This document shows, one piece after another, positions 60,351-64,000 of a DNA stretch of 64,000 nucleotides. The notes beneath the pieces are model-generated. The model was not told the origin of the DNA. It ran no database searches and saw only the letters and a list, made by a program, of their open reading frames with translations. The DNA comes from Drosophila pseudoobscura (Eukaryota > Arthropoda > Insecta > Diptera > Drosophilidae). The number at the start of each line of letters is the position of its first letter. Position 1 is the first letter of the stretch. The translations under genes and the position numbers were made by a program. The stretch is taken from assembly GCF_009870125.1 (NCBI RefSeq), contig NC_046679.1:4898001-4962000 (forward strand), in the 5' to 3' direction.

Positions 60351-60418
60351 AAAAAAAGGTTTTAGCGAAGAGGTCAAACAAAAAAAAGTTAGACAGTAAT
60401 CGTTCCGCGCCGGAGCGG

Positions 60419-60429
60419 TAGTGTGACCA
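60419..60429 (-). promoter_or_regulatory. Motif-1 (YGGTCACACTR) site
   Basis: The minus strand reads TGGTCACACTA, an exact match to the Drosophila core-promoter Motif 1 bound by M1BP. It lies next to a GC-rich patch (CCGCGCCGGAGCGG). It could mark a further upstream start of the Myb/SANT gene or an unrecognised transcript; no coding exon is seen beside it. Confidence 0.5.
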
Positions 60430-60431
60430 AG

Positions 60432-61390
60432 TCCAAAAGAAAACCAAGTGCCAAAAATAAAGTAAAGTACCAGAGCTGCGCCTGCGCGCTCTTGATTTTC
60501 CTGCACTTCATTCAAAAATCAGATGGAAAATTAAACAAAATAAGAAGAAAAGCCATTTATATTGAATAAAATTACGTAAATACATAGTTTATTTCCAATG
60601 TTAAGTATAAGCTTTAAAACTTATTTACATGGTTGTGCAGCAAGCGATATAAGTATTTTAGTGTTGGGCTTTACAAAATACATAATAGGTACTTGTACAT
60701 TAATAAATATATATGTGTTTATATAAATGTATGTATTTTTGTGTGTGCATGTAAGTGTACGCTTATTGCTTTAACAACATTTTTAACCATGCATTAAGGA
60801 CACTCATTTTTCCACCCCATCCCATCCCACCCATCCTTATGGATGGTCGCTTCTTCCCGCAATATCTTAATAAACTGTAGGCGTGCACTACCTTTCTTGA
60901 TTTTGATGTGACTAAAAAATAGATTTTTGGTTTACTTAGTGCTAATTTGATTCGCTTAGGATCTACGTAGGTGTGCACAAAAGTAGAGTACTTGACAATC
61001 ATGGTTCATCATATCATAGTATACAGATAAGATTTTACAAAAGCAGCATTAGATCTATTGTTACTCAAACACGATGTGCGGTGAGTGCTCTCACTATTTC
61101 TGCATTAATAGGAACGTTACAGAGCAATACCAAGAAGCAGAAGAAGCCCGACTTATAATAAATAAATATACAATTGCAAAAAGTATATCGTTTACCTAAA
61201 TTATGTTGGCTAACTTACACGTTTATATCACTTTTCGCAAATAATTCGTTTTCTTTAAATTAATTTGAGGCTTTCGAATGAATACAAATAATGGTAATAG
61301 TTATCATAATAATTAAATCGCGTTTTTGGTTGAATTCAATTTGAGTTTTCTTTTCTTGTTGTTCTTTCTTCAGCTTCAGCTTTAGCCAAC
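60432..61390 (-). other. 3' UTR of the aminopeptidase gene and spacer
   Basis: AT-rich. A minus-strand poly(A) signal (TTTATT on the plus strand) occurs at about 60,588, so the aminopeptidase 3' UTR could extend that far. No coding content is seen. Confidence 0.5.
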
Positions 61391-64000
61391 TTAGAAGATG
61401 TTAATCTGGAACTCGCTGACAATGCCCTCGAGGAAGTTCTTGAGGCTGTGGTAGGAGTGTGTGCGCCAATAGATATTATCGTTGACCTGCTCCATGGCCA
61501 GGTTGATGGCTGTCTCGACGGCCCTGAGGCCCAGCTTGCGGCAATTGACGGCCAGGTCCTGCAGCTGCTGCTTGTGGTACTCCTTGTTCATGTAGATGGT
61601 CAGGGATTTGATCATCTCGGAGAGGGTGGAGAAACCATCGCCGTAGCTGTGAGTGATACATGGGAGATAAATTAAATGGTACCAGTATATTAGGATCCTT
61701 CAAGTAATACTCACTATTCGGCAATCTCCTTAATATTGCTCTGCAGAAAATCAAAGGCAATCTCGTAGCCAATGGCATTGGAGGCCACGGCGCGGAAGGC
61801 CAGTGCACCATCCTGCTTCATTATGCCCGACGTGGGATTGATGGTCATGTTGAGGTATCTGTGAGAAGAATCGATAATGGTCTTTAATCTAATTCCATTT
61901 AGTGCTGATTATCTGCTACTCACTTGGACAGCAGCCAGGGCTTCGTGGTGCAGCCCAACGAGGTGAGTATCTCCTCCTTTTCAGAGGCGCTTGTGGTTGT
62001 CTTGTATTGCTTGTAGGCGAAGTACCATTCTGGATAGGAACCCTCCGCCAGAGCCGTGCAGTAGATCACCGATTTCAGATTCGGTTTAATTCTAAAAAAC
62101 CCATGAAGGTGATTAGCTGACACTTGGACTTCAGCACAAGCTCAAAAACTTACGGATTCTTTTTGGTATTTCGCATCCATTCGCGGAACTTGGACTGGGC
62201 CACCTGGGTGCATCGATCGTAGTTGAATTTACAGGCAAAGTTGGCCACCAAAGCGCGATGCTTCAACTGCAGATGGGACTCGTTGTCGGGCTCGTTCAGG
62301 CCATACTGATCGAAGGCCGGACGAACGATGAACTTCATAAAGGCCTAAAAAGAAAGGTGCATCCAGCATGAGTACAAAATCATTTAAAGGGTTCAAATGT
62401 CTAACAAAATCTCACCCTGAAAGTCTCATAGGCTGGTTCCCGCTTCAGGTTGTAGATCAAATAGTTGAGTCCCGGCTTGGCAGCACTCCAGAGCAGCTCA
62501 TCATCCACGGACGTGTAGAGCTCCATGAGGAAGGTCAGACTGCAATAAATGAAACCTCAGTTAGCGCAGAGAAGCAATTGATTTAGCGGTCCAACTTACG
62601 GTATGTCGTAGGGCAGATACTCTGCCTGCGACAAGTGGAGTGCATCGTCGAGCAGCTGGGCTCTCGTTATCCGTGGCAGGGTGCTGAAGTTCTTCTTGAG
62701 AGCCAGCCACGAGATCATGTCGTAGTTGACGCGGTAGTAGCCCTGACGGTTCAGATTCAAGTAGACCACACTGTCGTTGTTGCTGGCACTGTTGAAGACG
62801 TGGCTAACGATGAGTTCCTGCTGGTCCTCCTGGTTGGTCATCCAGTGCGTGGGGATGTTGTCGCCCTTGTGCAGCTCGTCCGTCTCGAAGGTGATGGGGA
62901 TGAACCAGCGGCTGTGGTCCGCAGGATTGCGGGCGGGCAGCAGATATCGCTCCTGGCGGAGGACCAAGTCGGCCCCACGGCGCTCCACATTGACCACCGG
63001 ATAGCCCGGCTGCGTTATCCAGGAGTCCATTATCTGCTTGACGTTCAGCTCCTTCGGAAGAGTGCCCTTCTCGTGGCCATGGCGGGTGAGGATTGCCCAG
63101 AGATCGTTGCGGTCCATGTTCTCGTAGGCGAAGGTCTTCAGCAGATCCTGGGTAGCCGTGCGGAAGGCCTCATCCCCCACAATGGAGTTCAGCATGCGCA
63201 GGAGAATGGTGCCCTTGGAGTAGCTGATCGGATCGAAGATGCGGCGCACATCGTTGGTGGACTTCACGTCAAAGGAGATGGCATGGGAGGTGTTGTCCGC
63301 GTCGTGCTGCATCGACTCTTTGAACTCCATCATGGTGAAGGTGTCCATGATCTGGAACTCGGGATGGGCATGGTTCAGGGCCTTGTAACTCATGTAGCAG
63401 GCGAATCCCTCCTTAAGCCAGAGATCGTCCCACCACTTGGGCGTCACCAGATTGCCGAACCACTGGTGGGCCAGCTCGTGGGCAATGATCTGGGCCACGT
63501 ACTGCATATGCTCCGACGAGGAGGCCAGCTCCAGATCCTCTGGGACCAGCAGCGCCGAGTCCCGGAACGTGATCAGGCCCCAGTTCTCCATCGCCGCGAA
63601 GCCAAAGTCCGGCACCGACACCAGGTCGATCTTCGGCAGCTTGTTCTTGATCCCGAAGTACTCCTCGTAGTACGGCAGGAACTTGCGCACCATCTTGTAC
63701 GCATAGTGGGTCATGTCCACAAACGTCGGCCGTGTCCAGATCTCCACGCGCGGCACCACACTGCTGTCGAGAGCCGCGTAGCGCGAGTCAACCATGTTGG
63801 AGACAATGAAGGCCACCAGATACGTGGGCATCTTCGGCGTGGTCAGGAAGTCATCTCTTATGAAGCCCGGACGGTAGGCACTGCTGTGCGACTTGGGCAT
63901 GTTGGAGAGGGCCATTTTGTACTGGCTGTTGCGGATGATGCTGATGGAGAAGTTGGCCTTCATGTCGGGACGGTCGAAGCAGGGGAAGGCGCGTCGCGCA
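61391..64000 (-). CDS. M1-family aminopeptidase (aminopeptidase N type), 5' end outside window
   Basis: Zinc metallo-exopeptidase, normally an extracellular or membrane ectoenzyme in insects. Visible minus-strand exons are 64,000-62,600, 62,539-62,416, 62,344-62,154, 62,091-61,924, 61,858-61,715 and 61,646-61,391, about 760 residues. The frame is open to the window edge (ARRAFPCFDRPDM, the conserved FPCFDEP region). Catalytic features are GFAAMENWG (GAMEN exopeptidase motif), HELAHQWFGN with the downstream WLKEGFA glutamate (HEXXH-18-E zinc site), and ISYSKG with the conserved Tyr. The ERAP1-like C-terminal helical domain fills the last five exons. The visible C terminus (EGIVSEFQINIF) lacks a hydrophobic GPI-anchor tail, unlike many insect midgut APNs, so the protein is either secreted or held by an N-terminal segment not seen here. 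SP1029-like paralogues are possible orthologues; I cannot choose. Confidence 0.93.

Overview
This window looks like nuclear DNA from a fruit fly (Drosophila). The genes have short introns with GT/AG ends and DRE-type promoter sites (TATCGATA). The protein set is typical of flies, and the non-coding DNA is rich in CAG/CAA, CT, GA and TGG microsatellites. The density of simple repeats and the long spacers suggest a species outside the melanogaster subgroup. An obscura-group fly is my guess, not something the sequence proves. A TSPAN13/31-type tetraspanin (Tsp97E type) beside a uridine phosphorylase (CG6330 type) suggests Muller element E.

Layout. Positions 1-17,000 hold no convincing coding gene. 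This stretch is probably the upstream regulatory or 5'-intron territory of the first gene. Positions 17,028-25,500 (+) hold a seven-exon PAN/ZP-domain membrane protein of the neo/nyo/trynity group. Positions 26,400-34,300 are spacer with an orphan promoter-like E2F/DRE block and copies of a dispersed repeat. Positions 34,351-36,380 (+) hold Tsp97E, with two alternative last coding exons. Positions 37,700-37,910 carry a probable pseudogene relic. Positions 40,483-41,166 (-) hold a divergent proteasome beta4 (PSMB2-type) paralogue. Positions 43,255-49,839 (+) hold a uridine phosphorylase with two alternative first coding exons. Positions 51,501-52,152 hold a tiny two-exon gene of 65 codons and its decayed tandem copy. 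Positions 53,749-55,267 (+) hold a second uridine phosphorylase. It converges on spaghetti (spag; SPAG1/RPAP3-like TPR co-chaperone) at 55,357-57,077 (-). Two identical tRNA-Gln(TTG) genes follow at 57.3-57.7 kb. A protein with two Myb/SANT-like domains lies at 58,115-59,746 (-), and its start codon is split by an intron. An M1 aminopeptidase lies at 61,391-64,000 (-) and runs off the right edge.

The genes do not form a single pathway. The functional clusters are the two uridine phosphorylases (pyrimidine salvage) and a set of housekeeping genes with DRE, Motif-6 or TATA promoters. The most unusual structure is a dispersed repeat of about 230 bp that carries several GGTATATTT (Motif-6-like) sites. 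It occurs as a pair of units upstream of both Tsp97E and the Myb/SANT gene, each pair oriented in the direction of transcription. All exon borders were worked out by hand from splice sites and reading frame.
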